Assembly (NCBI GenBank): GCA_902533625.1
Contig: CACAMI010000001.1
Coordinates: 124,001 to 188,000 of the forward strand
Direction: 5' to 3'
Origin: an uncultured Alphaproteobacteria bacterium
GTDB taxonomy: Bacteria > Pseudomonadota > Alphaproteobacteria > Rhodobacterales > Rhodobacteraceae
Length of the DNA stretch: 64,000 bases
In this document: in pieces, positions 31,601-41,077 of the stretch
How positions within the stretch are numbered: the first letter of the stretch is position 1
How the letters are laid out: each line of letters starts with the position of its first letter
Program-made: the position numbers and the translations under genes
The notes under the pieces: generated by a model
Databases searched by the model: none
What the model was told of the DNA's origin: nothing
What the model saw: only the letters and a program-made list of their open reading frames with translations

Positions 31601-32245
31601 ATGCATAATAAAGAAGAAGCATATAAGCTCTCCTCTCCAGGCGAACATAAGAAATATTATGATAAGTGGTCAGGAAAATATGATGAAGAATTTGTTGAAT
31701 CAGAGAATTATAAGTATCCAGAAAAAATTTCAAAGATATTTATGAATTTAGCAGAATTCAGACATTCTCCTATTGCTGATATAGGTTGTGGTACCGGCGT
31801 TTTGGGGGAAGAATTTATAGATATGGACATGGTGCTAGATGGCTATGATATTTCAATTGGAATGCTAGCTGAAGCAAAAAAGAAGAAAGTTTACAGAAAT
31901 TTATTTGAATGCGACATAACTGAGGAAAATGTTTTGCCAACCTCGGAGTATGGTGGAGTAATTAGTTGTGGTACGTTTACTTTTGGCCATCTAGGTCCAG
32001 AATATTTAGTTAGAGTAATCCAAATGCTCAATGAAGGAGGGCTTGGAGTAATAGGAATAAACAAAGCTCATTATTTAAGTAAAAATTTTGATGAGGAAAT
32101 AAAATTATTGGAGTCTACTGGAAAGATTTATAATGTAAAAATTTTTGAGGAACTAATTTATAGTGACAGAAAAACTGATGAAGATAAAAATATAAAGGAT
32201 GATGAAGTATCTAATATACTAACTTTCTTCTCTAGTTCGGCTTAG
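31601..32245 (+). CDS. Class I SAM-dependent methyltransferase
   Basis: A 214-residue methyltransferase with the SAM-binding motif IADIGCGTGVLGEEF (about residues 56-70), motif II VLDGYDISIGMLAEAK and a post-motif GGVISCGTFTFGHLGPEYL. It starts YYDKWSGKYDEEF, as in small-molecule methyltransferases. The substrate is unknown. I chose the ATG at 31601, preceded by AAAGGA, over an upstream start nine codons earlier. Its stop overlaps that of the convergent transporter gene by four bases (TTAG). Confidence 0.85.
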   Translation: MHNKEEAYKLSSPGEHKKYYDKWSGKYDEEFVESENYKYPEKISKIFMNLAEFRHSPIADIGCGTGVLGEEFIDMDMVLDGYDISIGMLAEAKKKKVYRNLFECDITEENVLPTSEYGGVISCGTFTFGHLGPEYLVRVIQMLNEGGLGVIGINKAHYLSKNFDEEIKLLESTGKIYNVKIFEELIYSDRKTDEDKNIKDDEVSNILTFFSSSA

Positions 32246-33132
32246 CTTTCTGCAACCTTACTTTTTGTTAATGCAACGAGCAATATTCCTGGTGTAATTA
32301 CAATTAACCCTAAGGTGCCAAAAAAACCGATACTTTCCCCTAAAAGAAAAAAGCTAAGAAAGATTCCCATAGATGGCACACCAGCTAAAATTGCGGCTGT
32401 AGGATTTGGGCCAATGTAGCGCACTGAAATTGCTAATAGTAATAGACCAAGAAGATTAGGAACTAAGCCCTGATAAACAAGTTGTAAATATAAGTTAGCA
32501 AGATTTTGGTCAAAGGAGATAGGTTTAAAAAAGAAAAACCAAATAGGTATATACATAGCACCATTAAAAATAGAGCTACACATTACAACCTGTAATAGAG
32601 ATACATTCCAAAGCCTACATAAAGTCAGATAAAATGTAAAATATATTGCGGCAATAAAAAATAAAAGATCTCCAATCCAACTTTCTTTGGTATATATGAT
32701 TGAGCCATCTATCATTGAAAGAAGGGCTCCACAAAGGATTAAAAAAATTCCTAAGAGCTGAAGCTTTACGGGAAATTCCTTAAAAAAATAAACGCCAATT
32801 ATAATAGTAAGAGCAGGGAATGAGCCGTTCATGAATATCCCCCCATGAGAAGCTGGCGCATAATTAAATGCATTAAAGACACAAAAAGTATAAAAAGGGC
32901 CTAACAGAAAAGTTAATATAACTATCCGCTTAAGTTTCATATGTTGCCATGGCTTATAATATAATAAAATCGGTAAGGCTACGATCGATGAAATCCCATA
33001 GCGAATGGCCATAACATCAAAAGTAGTTAAAGAAGAATTTATGCCAACTTTACTCACTATCAACCAACCGGACCAAATAAAAAGAACGGAAATAGCAGCT
33101 AGGATGCCAGGTAATTTATGATAGTAAGTCAA
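32242..33132 (-). CDS. EamA/DMT-family membrane transporter
   Basis: A second drug/metabolite-transporter permease, about 296 residues with ten hydrophobic segments. The first repeat shows GILAAISVLFIWSGWLIVSKVGI and the second starts WIGDLLFFIAAIYFTFYL and includes YIGPNPTAAILAGVPSMGIFLSFFLLGE. Substrate unknown. The frame is open to a TTG at 33228, but I prefer the TTG at 33132, which has AAGGAA nine bases upstream and gives the family's usual length. The longer start would overlap the neighbouring gene's leader. Confidence 0.85.
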   Translation of the reverse strand: MTYYHKLPGILAAISVLFIWSGWLIVSKVGINSSLTTFDVMAIRYGISSIVALPILLYYKPWQHMKLKRIVILTFLLGPFYTFCVFNAFNYAPASHGGIFMNGSFPALTIIIGVYFFKEFPVKLQLLGIFLILCGALLSMIDGSIIYTKESWIGDLLFFIAAIYFTFYLTLCRLWNVSLLQVVMCSSIFNGAMYIPIWFFFFKPISFDQNLANLYLQLVYQGLVPNLLGLLLLAISVRYIGPNPTAAILAGVPSMGIFLSFFLLGESIGFFGTLGLIVITPGILLVALTKSKVAES

Positions 33133-33257
33133 GTGGTTAAATTCCTTAAATTCTATATGTGTATATATTTTTGGAGAATAATCTAGGGACTTAAATATGG
33201 AGCATATAAATGATATAAGTGCAAACAAAGAAATTCTTGATATTGGAAATTATAATA

Positions 33258-34397
33258 ATGCAAAGTCTCTCTGGTATTCTTGTCGTATCGATAGAGCAAG
33301 CTGTCGCAGCTCCACTTTGCACTGCTCGTTTAGCTAATGCGGGAGCAAGAGTTATAAAAGTAGAGCGTAGAGAAGGTGATTTTGCGAGGAATTACGATAG
33401 TACAATTAAGGGAGAAAGTTCTTATTTCACCTGGCTAAATCAAGGGAAGGAAAGCATTGTACTTGATTTCGATAGAACGGAAGATCGTGAATTATTACTT
33501 GCAATGATAGACCAAGCAGACGTCTTTGTGCAAAACTTGAAGCCGGATTCTTTAGAAAAATTCAAGCTAGACTCTGTCAGTTTAAGAAAAAGAAATTCAA
33601 ATTTAATAACTTGTGATATTTCTGGTTTTGGAGAAGACAAAAAATCAAAGACTTACAAAGCATACGACTTGATAGTTCAAGCTGAAAGTGGGTTGCTAGG
33701 AGTTTCTGGTGTGCCTGAGGAACCTGGCAGAATAGGCATATCAATTTGTGATATTGGAGCAGGTATCACAAGCTACACAGCGGTTTTGGAAGGATTGATT
33801 AGAAAATATAGAGGTTTCGGCGGTTCAAGTTTTAAGACTTCACTTTTTGGAGTTGCCTCTGAATGGATGACTGTCCCTCTTGCACAGCATGAATATGGTG
33901 GAAGAAATATTAAGCCAGCTGGATTAAAGCATCCCTCAATAGCCCCATACGGAGCATTTTCTACTAAAGATGAAGATTTAATAATTATTTCAGTTCAAAA
34001 TGAAAGAGAGTGGAAAATTTTTTGTAAAAACATTTTAGAAAATAGAAAAATAGCTTTTGATAAAAAGTTCTCAACAAATAACATGAGAGTAAAGAATAGA
34101 ATTCAACTTGATAGGCTAATTCAAAGTCAATTTTCCGAAGAGAGGTCTAAATACCTAAAAGAAAAACTTGAAATGTCATCAATAGCATTTGGGGAGGTCA
34201 ATGATTTGGAGGGCTTAGCGAATCATTTTGCCATGAACCGACAGTTAATGCGTACGTCTTCGGATCAGGAAGTTTTTTTTCCATCAAATCCCTTGAAAAG
34301 ATCTTTTTTGGATAAAGTAGAAGAAAAACAAACCCCAAGGGCACCGCTTCTCGGTGAGAATACCGAATCTATAAAGAATGAATTCACAAAAACTTGA
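33258..34397 (+). CDS. CaiB/BaiF family CoA-transferase
   Basis: Class III CoA-transferase of 379 residues, moving CoA between carboxylic acids. The N-terminus LSGILVVSIEQAVAAPLCTARLANAGARVIKVER matches the family's Rossmann-like start; the catalytic aspartate is probably in AYDLIVQAESGL, and GISICDIGAGI follows. The sequence ends with the usual PRAPLLGENTE. The acid substrate is unknown (relatives act on oxalate, carnitine, itaconate and mesaconate). I start at ATG 33258 because the upstream 13 residues of the open frame do not fit the family. Confidence 0.9.
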   Translation: MQSLSGILVVSIEQAVAAPLCTARLANAGARVIKVERREGDFARNYDSTIKGESSYFTWLNQGKESIVLDFDRTEDRELLLAMIDQADVFVQNLKPDSLEKFKLDSVSLRKRNSNLITCDISGFGEDKKSKTYKAYDLIVQAESGLLGVSGVPEEPGRIGISICDIGAGITSYTAVLEGLIRKYRGFGGSSFKTSLFGVASEWMTVPLAQHEYGGRNIKPAGLKHPSIAPYGAFSTKDEDLIIISVQNEREWKIFCKNILENRKIAFDKKFSTNNMRVKNRIQLDRLIQSQFSEERSKYLKEKLEMSSIAFGEVNDLEGLANHFAMNRQLMRTSSDQEVFFPSNPLKRSFLDKVEEKQTPRAPLLGENTESIKNEFTKT

Positions 34398-34401
34398 GCG
34401 C

Positions 34402-35580
34402 CTAGTTAGATTGTCTACTCAATATTTCTTTTATAAAGGCTTCTCCCTTTTTTATTTGTGATAAACTTATAAATTCGTTTGGTTGATGAGCTTGTTCAAT
34501 ATTCCCAGGACCACAGATAATTGCGGAATAACCAGCTTCTTGAAATTGGCCACCTTCTGTTCCGTAGGAAACAACATTTACGGTATTGTCGCCGGTGATT
34601 GATCGGGCAAGCTGTTCTGCCATCCCTTCAGATTCAGGTCTACATCCAGGTGTGGCAGACTTTATGTTAACATTTATAAAGCTATCTTGATTAATAGACT
34701 TTATTATTTTCTCCACCCGCTCAACTTCATCTTTATATTTTCTTATCCATTCCTGCAGAGACTCACCTGGTACCACTCTTATATCGGTTGAAAATGTACA
34801 ATTTTTTGCAGTAATATTTGAAGCTGTTCCTCCTGATATTTTACCTACATGAAGTGTGGTATAAGGAGGATTAAAAGGCGCAGCTAAAGCATTAGAATTT
34901 TTTTTGCTATTATCTGAATTTTTTCTCATTTCAACCTCAAGCCAGTTAATAAGCTTAGCTGCAGTCATCACCGCCGATACACCTTTGTTTACTAAACTTG
35001 AGTGCACTTCAAAGCCTCTAATTTCAGTTTCAAGCAAAGATATTCCCTTGTGAGAATTTACTACTTTCATCATTGTTGGTTCTCCAACGATAACAAGATC
35101 TGCTGGCGGAATATTTTGTTGCATATCTTTAATCATATGGGGAGCTCCTAAGCATCCAACTTCTTCATCATAACTTATTGCAATTTGTATGGGCTTTAGG
35201 AGATCAGCTTCAACCATTTCAGGCACAGCAGATAAGGCACATGCAATGAAACCTTTCATATCACAGGCACCTCTGCCATAAAACTTATCCCCCTTTTCTG
35301 TCAGTTTAAATGGATTTGTGTCCCATTCTTGCCCTTCAACTGGAACCACATCAGAATGTCCTGAAAGTATAATTCCTCCTTTGTTCTTGGGGCCAATATG
35401 AGTGTATATCGCTGCCTTTTTCCCAGTTTTGTCATAAACCCTATAAGATTCTAAGCCATAAGATTTAAAATATTCTTCTACAAATTCGATTAGCTCCAAG
35501 TTTGAATCCTTAGAAACTGTCTTAAAAGATACCAGTTTCTCTAATATCTCTAGTGAGTTTCGAAGTTTTTTCTTTTCCAT
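34402..35580 (-). CDS. ArgE-type M20 deacetylase
   Basis: Zinc metallohydrolase of the M20/ArgE group (392 residues), expected to remove an N-acyl group, as acetylornithine deacetylase does. Metal ligands are visible in LSGHSDVVPVEG (first histidine and aspartate), GRGACDMKG (bridging aspartate), ISYDEEVGCLG (catalytic glutamates) and VVGEP. SYGTEGGQFQEAG and CGPGNIEQAHQPNEF complete the ArgE pattern. The ATG at 35580 with AGGG upstream is preferred over an ATG 24 bases earlier that overlaps the preceding gene. Sitting behind a TPP enzyme rather than arg genes, its true substrate may be another N-acyl amino acid. Confidence 0.85.
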   Translation of the reverse strand: MEKKKLRNSLEILEKLVSFKTVSKDSNLELIEFVEEYFKSYGLESYRVYDKTGKKAAIYTHIGPKNKGGIILSGHSDVVPVEGQEWDTNPFKLTEKGDKFYGRGACDMKGFIACALSAVPEMVEADLLKPIQIAISYDEEVGCLGAPHMIKDMQQNIPPADLVIVGEPTMMKVVNSHKGISLLETEIRGFEVHSSLVNKGVSAVMTAAKLINWLEVEMRKNSDNSKKNSNALAAPFNPPYTTLHVGKISGGTASNITAKNCTFSTDIRVVPGESLQEWIRKYKDEVERVEKIIKSINQDSFINVNIKSATPGCRPESEGMAEQLARSITGDNTVNVVSYGTEGGQFQEAGYSAIICGPGNIEQAHQPNEFISLSQIKKGEAFIKEILSRQSN

Positions 35581-35593
35581 TTGAAGCCCTTTT

Positions 35594-37252
35594 CTAAATA
35601 TCATCTAAGTAGAATCTAGTTGATAGTTGATTTTTTTCGACTGAAAGTTCAATTAGCGACATTTTTTTTGAATCCATTGCCTTTTTTATAGCAGGTATGA
35701 AATTTTTCGTATTATTCACCTGTTGCGTAAAAGCATCAAAAGACTCCCCTAAAGCACAAAAATCAGGGTTCTTTAAGTTTGTTCCATAAACTCTACCTGG
35801 GTACTCTCTCTCTTGGTGCATTCTGATAGTTCCATAATTTTCATTATTAAAAATTATTATGATAGGTTTTGCGTTATATTGCATAGCAGTTCCCAGTTCT
35901 AAGCCTGACATCATAAATCCCCCATCTCCTACAAAACCTATGACTAATCTTTTTGGAAACAAAATTGATGCAGCGACGGCTGCAGGCACCCCATAACCCA
36001 TGGAACCACAGGTACTTCCAATAAGTCTGGAAGGTCTTCCAAAGTTAAGAAACCTTTGAGGCCAGCCAGAATGATTTCCAGCATCTAGAGTATAAATACA
36101 ATCCTTAGGTACAATGTTTCTTAGATCTAAAAAAGCTTTACCCAAATCAAGTTTAGTTTTATATGGTTTAGGTTGCTTATCTTTTTGATACTCTTTTCGT
36201 AGTTTCCGCAACCATTCAATAAAGTTTGAACAGTTAGAGATTATCTCATTCTCTATTTTTTCTGTAAATTCTTCTGGGCTAGCTGTTATCCCTAAAATCG
36301 GGGTGTAGACTTTTCCTAACTCTTCACTAGAGATATGAACATGAATTAAATTCTGAGACAAGGTAGGAGGTTTTAGCATCTCATATCCTTGAGTTGTCAT
36401 TTCCCCAAGTCTGGCCCCTACTACAAGAAGAGTGTCAACATCTTTCATGTTATTAATTAATGAAGTAGGGCCTGAAGTGCCAAAGTCACCCACAAAATTC
36501 TCATTTTTTAGAGTAACGCAATCAAGTCGTCTAAATGTTGTTGCAATCGGAAGGTTGTTACTTTTTGCAAATTTACAGATTGAATTAACTGATTTATCAG
36601 ACCAGGATCCCCCTCCCAAAAGAAGTAATGGTCTCTTACTCTTTGAAAATAATTCTTTTAACTTCTCAACACTGGCCGTTCTAACGTCTGACTTTTCTTT
36701 TGTGAAATTTGGAACTAACTGGGCGTTTGTTTTATCTTTGAGCATATCCTCTGGAAGGGCTACCACTACTGGACCCGGTCTTCCAGATAACGCAGTTCGA
36801 AAGGCTCTAGAAACCGTTTCAGGAATTCTTTCAGCATTATCAATTTGGGTTACCCACTTAGCAATAGGATTAAACATCTGTTTATAATCGATTTCTTGAA
36901 AAGCTTCTCGCCCTTCAGCTTGCCTAGAAACCTGACCAATAAAAAGAATCATTGGAGTGCTATCCTGAAAGGCAATATGTACTCCTATTGCAGCATGGCA
37001 AGCCCCAGGACCTCTGGTAACAAAAGCTATACCAGGCTTTCCTGTTAATTTTCCATAAGCCTCAGCCATATTTGCGGCACCAGCTTCATGGCGAGCATTA
37101 ATTAATTTCAAAATTTTCTTCTTATCATACATAGCATCCAAAGCGTCCAAATAACTTTCTCCGGGGACACAAAAGGCCAATTCAGTATTATTACGAATTA
37201 GTTGGTCTATTAAAATTTGACCACCAGTTCTTAGTTGGGTCTTACTAATCAT
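35594..37252 (-). CDS. Thiamine-pyrophosphate enzyme, acetolactate-synthase-like
   Basis: A 552-residue TPP-dependent enzyme of the acetolactate synthase/oxalyl-CoA decarboxylase/benzaldehyde lyase superfamily. It has the catalytic glutamate region LINARHEAGAANMAEAYGKLTG (about residue 55), the central nucleotide-binding-like domain (LLLLGGGSW, VDTLLVVGARLGE) and the TPP/Mg site GFVGDGGFMMSGLELGTAMQYN followed by NNENYGTIRMHQE. No regulatory small subunit follows, so it is probably not the biosynthetic IlvB but a catabolic or specialised decarboxylase/ligase. It may be co-transcribed with the deacetylase gene, since its stop lies only 13 bases before that gene's start. Confidence 0.88.
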   Translation of the reverse strand: MISKTQLRTGGQILIDQLIRNNTELAFCVPGESYLDALDAMYDKKKILKLINARHEAGAANMAEAYGKLTGKPGIAFVTRGPGACHAAIGVHIAFQDSTPMILFIGQVSRQAEGREAFQEIDYKQMFNPIAKWVTQIDNAERIPETVSRAFRTALSGRPGPVVVALPEDMLKDKTNAQLVPNFTKEKSDVRTASVEKLKELFSKSKRPLLLLGGGSWSDKSVNSICKFAKSNNLPIATTFRRLDCVTLKNENFVGDFGTSGPTSLINNMKDVDTLLVVGARLGEMTTQGYEMLKPPTLSQNLIHVHISSEELGKVYTPILGITASPEEFTEKIENEIISNCSNFIEWLRKLRKEYQKDKQPKPYKTKLDLGKAFLDLRNIVPKDCIYTLDAGNHSGWPQRFLNFGRPSRLIGSTCGSMGYGVPAAVAASILFPKRLVIGFVGDGGFMMSGLELGTAMQYNAKPIIIIFNNENYGTIRMHQEREYPGRVYGTNLKNPDFCALGESFDAFTQQVNNTKNFIPAIKKAMDSKKMSLIELSVEKNQLSTRFYLDDI

Positions 37253-37319
37253 TCAAAACCTAAAAAAATTTCTCTGTTGATATTATTTCATTTGGTTGGC
37301 TGGTAAAAGCAATTATTTA

Positions 37320-38096
37320 TTAGGAACGTTGTAATTGCCACTTTTTAAATCTTTTTTCTATGAGTGGATCATTTAATGAAATCATTTTTCCAGATAAATC
37401 TTTAACTTCAGGCGAAAGACACCATAGGGCTAAGTTTGCTGGTACTTCGGTTGAAAGTAAATCAGATTTCTTAACTTTTGATATATGATTTATTCCACTT
37501 TTCCGTATCCTTTCTTGCATTGATGTATCAACCATACCTGGTGAAATACCAATTGAAGTTATGTTATGCTCTATCCCTTCGAGATGTGCCTGTTGATTAA
37601 CCATATGTAAAGCTGCTTTTGTGGCACAGTAAGCGGCCCAGCCCTCTACTGGATGGATTGCTGCGGCAGACAAGATATTTAATATCCTGCCTTTGCTTTT
37701 CTTAAGGTAATCCCAACAATGATTTATTATCATTAATGGAGAGATAAAATTTATCTCATTTGAATTCACTAGGTGTTCTAGTGGTAAATTTCCTAATTTC
37801 GAAATAGGGTGTACCACTGCACCATTGTTAATTAAAATATCTATAGTACCCCAAATAGAGATTGCTTCTTCTAGGGTTTTTTTTAATTCTTCTGGTTTAG
37901 ATAAGTCTAAAACAAGTTCCGCGACTTCAAACCCTTTTTGGGTTAATTCGTTTATAGAATCTCGACAGTCTCCCGATCTCTTAGGAGATAAAATCACCCT
38001 ATAGCCGTTTTTAGCTAATAGCTCGCTTATGTTTTTTCCAATACCAGTCCTAGCACCCGTTACAAGGCAAACTTTCCTATCTTTTTTTACAGACAC
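37320..38096 (-). CDS. Short-chain dehydrogenase/reductase
   Basis: Classical SDR of 258 residues with the NAD(P)-binding motif VTGARTGIGKNI (about 12-23), ILINNGAVVHP, the catalytic serine in ILNILSAAAIHPVEG and the YxxxK pair in AAYCATKAALHM. The cofactor-specificity loop SPKRSGD contains basic residues, hinting at NADPH. The substrate is unknown. It lies just downstream of htpG (9-base gap) and is probably read from the same heat-shock promoter, which is a curious pairing for a metabolic reductase. Confidence 0.9.
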   Translation of the reverse strand: MSVKKDRKVCLVTGARTGIGKNISELLAKNGYRVILSPKRSGDCRDSINELTQKGFEVAELVLDLSKPEELKKTLEEAISIWGTIDILINNGAVVHPISKLGNLPLEHLVNSNEINFISPLMIINHCWDYLKKSKGRILNILSAAAIHPVEGWAAYCATKAALHMVNQQAHLEGIEHNITSIGISPGMVDTSMQERIRKSGINHISKVKKSDLLSTEVPANLALWCLSPEVKDLSGKMISLNDPLIEKRFKKWQLQRS

Positions 38097-38105
38097 TATT
38101 AGGTA

Positions 38106-39959
38106 CTAAAGGCTGGATTGCATATAATCAGACACCCTAGAGCAGTAATCTCCTATATCCTCTGGAAGTTGACCCTCCATTAATCTAGCTTGATCGTATA
38201 AAGTGAGAGCAATCTGCTTGGTCTCATTATCTTTTTTACCAATCAAAGAAGTTAATTTCTTAATTAATTTATGATCTGGGTTGAGTTCCAATACCCTAGG
38301 CATACCTTTGAAATCCTTATTTTGTAGCATCATCATTCTTTCCATATGAACATCCATTCCACTATCAGAAGCTACCAGACAGCATGTGCTATCTACCAGT
38401 TTATTGGAAATTCTCACGTCTGCAACTTTTTCACCCAGCACTTCTTTAACCTTTGCTATAAGTTTTTCAAATTTCTTATCATCTTTCTTATCACTCTTAT
38501 CTTTAGTTTCATCAAATTTATCTAAATTAACTTCCCCATGAGTAATTGACATAAATTTCTTATCCTTGAATTCATTTACGACAGACAGCCAGAAAGTGTC
38601 GATAGGATCTGTTAAAATTAGAACATCTAGTTTTTTCTTTCTGAAAGCCTCCAAGTGAGGACTATTTTCTGCCTGTTCAATATTCTCAGAAGCTAAATAG
38701 TATATAGCGTCCTGTTTCTTATGCATTTTATCTAAGTATTCTGACAAAAATATAGAACTTTGATTATTTACGGATTTGAATTTGGATAACTCCAGTATAT
38801 CAATCTTACTATCTGCATCTTCATAAATACCTTCTTTAATAACAGATCCAAAATTTTCCCAAAATTTCTCAAATTTCTCTGGATCTTTCCCCTTTAATTT
38901 TCCCAACTCAGTCAAGATGCGTTTTTTTAATGTTTTGGATATTTTTCTGAGAGTGGGGCTGTTTTGTAATAGTTCTCGGCTCACATTTAGATTAATATCT
39001 GAAGTATCTAAAATTCCTGATACAAACCTTAGCCATCTAGGCAAAACAGTTTCTAAGGTGTCAGTGATAAAAACGCGATTGGAATAGAGTTTTACTTTAG
39101 GAGCTCTTTCCACATGAAAAAGATCAAAAGGCTTATTTTCTGGAATATAAACTAAGCTTGTATAACTAATAACTCCTTCAGCTTTATTATGAATAGTTAG
39201 CATAGGATCGCCAAAGCCACCACCTGTTTGGCGAAAAAATTCAGCATGCTGTTCTTTAGTAATGTCACTCTTTGCTTTAGTCCAAATTGCGGAAGCATCA
39301 TTTAATGTTTCCAAATCTTCACTTTTTGTGTCAATCCACTTAATAGGGTATTGCACGTGATCTGAATATTTCTTTATTATTTCCTGAATTTTTTCTTTCT
39401 TTAAATATTCTTTACCAACTTTGTTAAGAAATAGTTTAATCTCAGTACCAGATTTGCTTTTGTCAAATTTTTCAATTTCGTAACCGGTTAATCCGTCAGA
39501 CATCCATTTGTTAGCTTTTTCTTCTCCAATCTTTCTGGTTAAAACTTCTACTCTATCAGCAACCATAAAAGCCGAATAAAAGCCAACTCCGAACTGACCT
39601 ATTAGATTAATGGATTTGGTCTTATCGTCAGTTTTTTGGGCTTCAAGTTTTTCTAGGAACTCTGAGGTTCCCGATTTTGCTATTGTACCGAGGGCACCGT
39701 CTAATTCTTCGACTGACATGCCTATCCCTGTGTCGGATATAACCATTGAGCCTTCAGATTTATCTGTAGAAATTTTAATTTGATGCTCCTTGGCATCAGT
39801 TTTTTCTACTGCTCCAGATGTCTCCATAAAACGTCTTTTATCTATAGCATCCGAGCTATTTGATATAAGCTCTCGCAAAAATATATCTTTGTCAGAATAA
39901 AGAGAGTTTATGACAATATTTAATACACGACCTGTATCTGCCTCGAACTGTTTCTTCAT
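38106..39959 (-). CDS. htpG: Molecular chaperone HtpG (Hsp90)
   Basis: Bacterial Hsp90 of 617 residues. The GHKL ATPase domain starts FEADTGRVLNIVINSLYSDKDIFLRELISNSSDAIDKRR, with ISDTGIGMS and GQFGVGFYSAFMVADRV as ATP-lid and binding elements. The middle domain has LYSNRVFITD and NVSRELLQNSPTLRKISK, and the C-terminal dimerisation domain follows SDSGMDVHMERMM. Upstream is a sigma-32-like promoter (39991-40020), consistent with heat induction. Confidence 0.98.
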   Translation of the reverse strand: MKKQFEADTGRVLNIVINSLYSDKDIFLRELISNSSDAIDKRRFMETSGAVEKTDAKEHQIKISTDKSEGSMVISDTGIGMSVEELDGALGTIAKSGTSEFLEKLEAQKTDDKTKSINLIGQFGVGFYSAFMVADRVEVLTRKIGEEKANKWMSDGLTGYEIEKFDKSKSGTEIKLFLNKVGKEYLKKEKIQEIIKKYSDHVQYPIKWIDTKSEDLETLNDASAIWTKAKSDITKEQHAEFFRQTGGGFGDPMLTIHNKAEGVISYTSLVYIPENKPFDLFHVERAPKVKLYSNRVFITDTLETVLPRWLRFVSGILDTSDINLNVSRELLQNSPTLRKISKTLKKRILTELGKLKGKDPEKFEKFWENFGSVIKEGIYEDADSKIDILELSKFKSVNNQSSIFLSEYLDKMHKKQDAIYYLASENIEQAENSPHLEAFRKKKLDVLILTDPIDTFWLSVVNEFKDKKFMSITHGEVNLDKFDETKDKSDKKDDKKFEKLIAKVKEVLGEKVADVRISNKLVDSTCCLVASDSGMDVHMERMMMLQNKDFKGMPRVLELNPDHKLIKKLTSLIGKKDNETKQIALTLYDQARLMEGQLPEDIGDYCSRVSDYMQSSL

Positions 39960-39990
39960 GTTAACCTCATTTCAAAATTAAGTTTTAAGA

Positions 39991-40020
39991 ATAGATGTGG
40001 CGTTTTCTATTTTTTTCAAG
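39991..40020 (-). promoter_or_regulatory. Sigma-32-like promoter of htpG
   Basis: On the minus strand CTTGAA (40015-40020) and CATCTAT (39991-39997) are separated by 17 bases, close to the alphaproteobacterial RpoH pattern. The same CTTGAA box occurs in front of the HSP20 gene. It lies about 30-60 bases upstream of the htpG ATG. Confidence 0.55.
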
Positions 40021-40047
40021 GGCCAAAGCTTCTTATTAATTTTAGCC

Positions 40048-40806
40048 TCAGTTAACTTTAACTCTGTCTCCTAGTTTAATTTCACCATCTGAGAGTACTT
40101 TACAATAAACTCCAAAATTTTGGTGTTGAAAATTATCTCTTAATATCTTCAAAGTATCCACATCTCTAATTCCATTTTGTGGATTGGTTTTGGTTGCATT
40201 ACATCTTTCAATTGGTTCAATTACTTCCAATTCCACCTCTCCTATTTTTATGCTGCTTCCGACCCAATTAAATTCCTCAAAAGGAACTGAGTGTTTCATC
40301 CAAAGATTTCCTCTAAATCGACGCATGTCAAGATTCAGACCAGCTTTACTGGACAAGAGATCAAGAGAGCTAAAGGAAAGTAGAGAAATAGATGGATAAT
40401 CGGTATCGGTCATTCCGCGGTTTGGAACTTTGCAAATCTTAAAACTCTGTGGACCATTTTCTGGACACAAACCAGAAACCCAATTTATTATTTTTTCTGA
40501 AAACTGCGGTGATTCAATTTTTATTTTTAGAGAGGGAAGTTCCGGATGAAATAATTCAATTAAACTATTTGTTTCATCTACACTAGCCGTTATAGCCATA
40601 AGTTTTGGAGCGATAGAGACGCGAATAAACGATGAGCAGGGCACCCAATCAGGATGTGAAAAATTAAATTTTGTTTTTTCATGAGTTAGTGCCCAGACCC
40701 TGTCGAAAGGCATAGTAGCATTTCTTTTTACAATTGTTGAAGTTATCTCTTCTGCACCAATGCTTTTTATTGGATGTCTACATATTCCGGAAATTTCAAT
40801 ATTCAT
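40048..40806 (-). CDS. MOSC-domain protein
   Basis: A 252-residue protein with an N-terminal MOSC beta-barrel (ISGICRHPIKSIGAEEI...RVWALTHEKTKFNF) and a C-terminal MOSC domain (RRFRGNLWMKHSVPFEEFNWVGSSIKIGEVELEVIEPIERCNATKTNP). The conserved cysteine in ERCNAT is the presumed molybdenum-cofactor sulfur ligand, as in mARC and YcbX-type proteins that reduce N-hydroxylated compounds. Ferredoxin-type fusion domains are absent. I start at ATG 40806, where the family begins; the longer frame (to 40842) overlaps the preceding small ORF. Confidence 0.88.
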   Translation of the reverse strand: MNIEISGICRHPIKSIGAEEITSTIVKRNATMPFDRVWALTHEKTKFNFSHPDWVPCSSFIRVSIAPKLMAITASVDETNSLIELFHPELPSLKIKIESPQFSEKIINWVSGLCPENGPQSFKICKVPNRGMTDTDYPSISLLSFSSLDLLSSKAGLNLDMRRFRGNLWMKHSVPFEEFNWVGSSIKIGEVELEVIEPIERCNATKTNPQNGIRDVDTLKILRDNFQHQNFGVYCKVLSDGEIKLGDRVKVN

Positions 40807-40813
40807 TTTATCA

Positions 40814-41077
40814 TTATATAGATGTGCCATTTTGAGGAACAACTAGGCATATATATCTTAGCTTTACTCCTCGGTCTAGACCTATTTGCTTCTCCTTCAA
40901 GGATAGTGCATTTAGGTTCTGTGCTGTAGAAAAACACTTGTCCTTTGTATAAAAAGAAACTCCCATATTTGTAATGGAATGGGATACATCAAACCCCATT
41001 CCATTGACTAGTGAATAAAGAAAAAGTCCCCAGGCTAAGTCCAACTGATCAAGCCTTTTTTGGAAAAGTCTGGACAA
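40814..41077 (-). CDS. Small ORF of unknown function, probable frameshift at its start
   Basis: An 87-residue frame starting at a TTG with no ribosome binding site; I do not recognise the protein (DLAWGLFLYSLVNGMGFDV near the start, RYICLVVPQNGTSI at the end). Just upstream, right behind the HSP20 stop, GAGG five bases before an ATG (41091) gives a well-placed start, but that frame ends after 18 codons (41035). The two frames would join to one protein beginning MKIFFLSRLFQKR if the T7 run at 41076-41082 (minus strand) had eight T. Sequencing error, a broken gene or slippage are all possible. It lies between HSP20 and the MOSC gene on the same strand. Confidence 0.45.
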   Translation of the reverse strand: MSRLFQKRLDQLDLAWGLFLYSLVNGMGFDVSHSITNMGVSFYTKDKCFSTAQNLNALSLKEKQIGLDRGVKLRYICLVVPQNGTSI

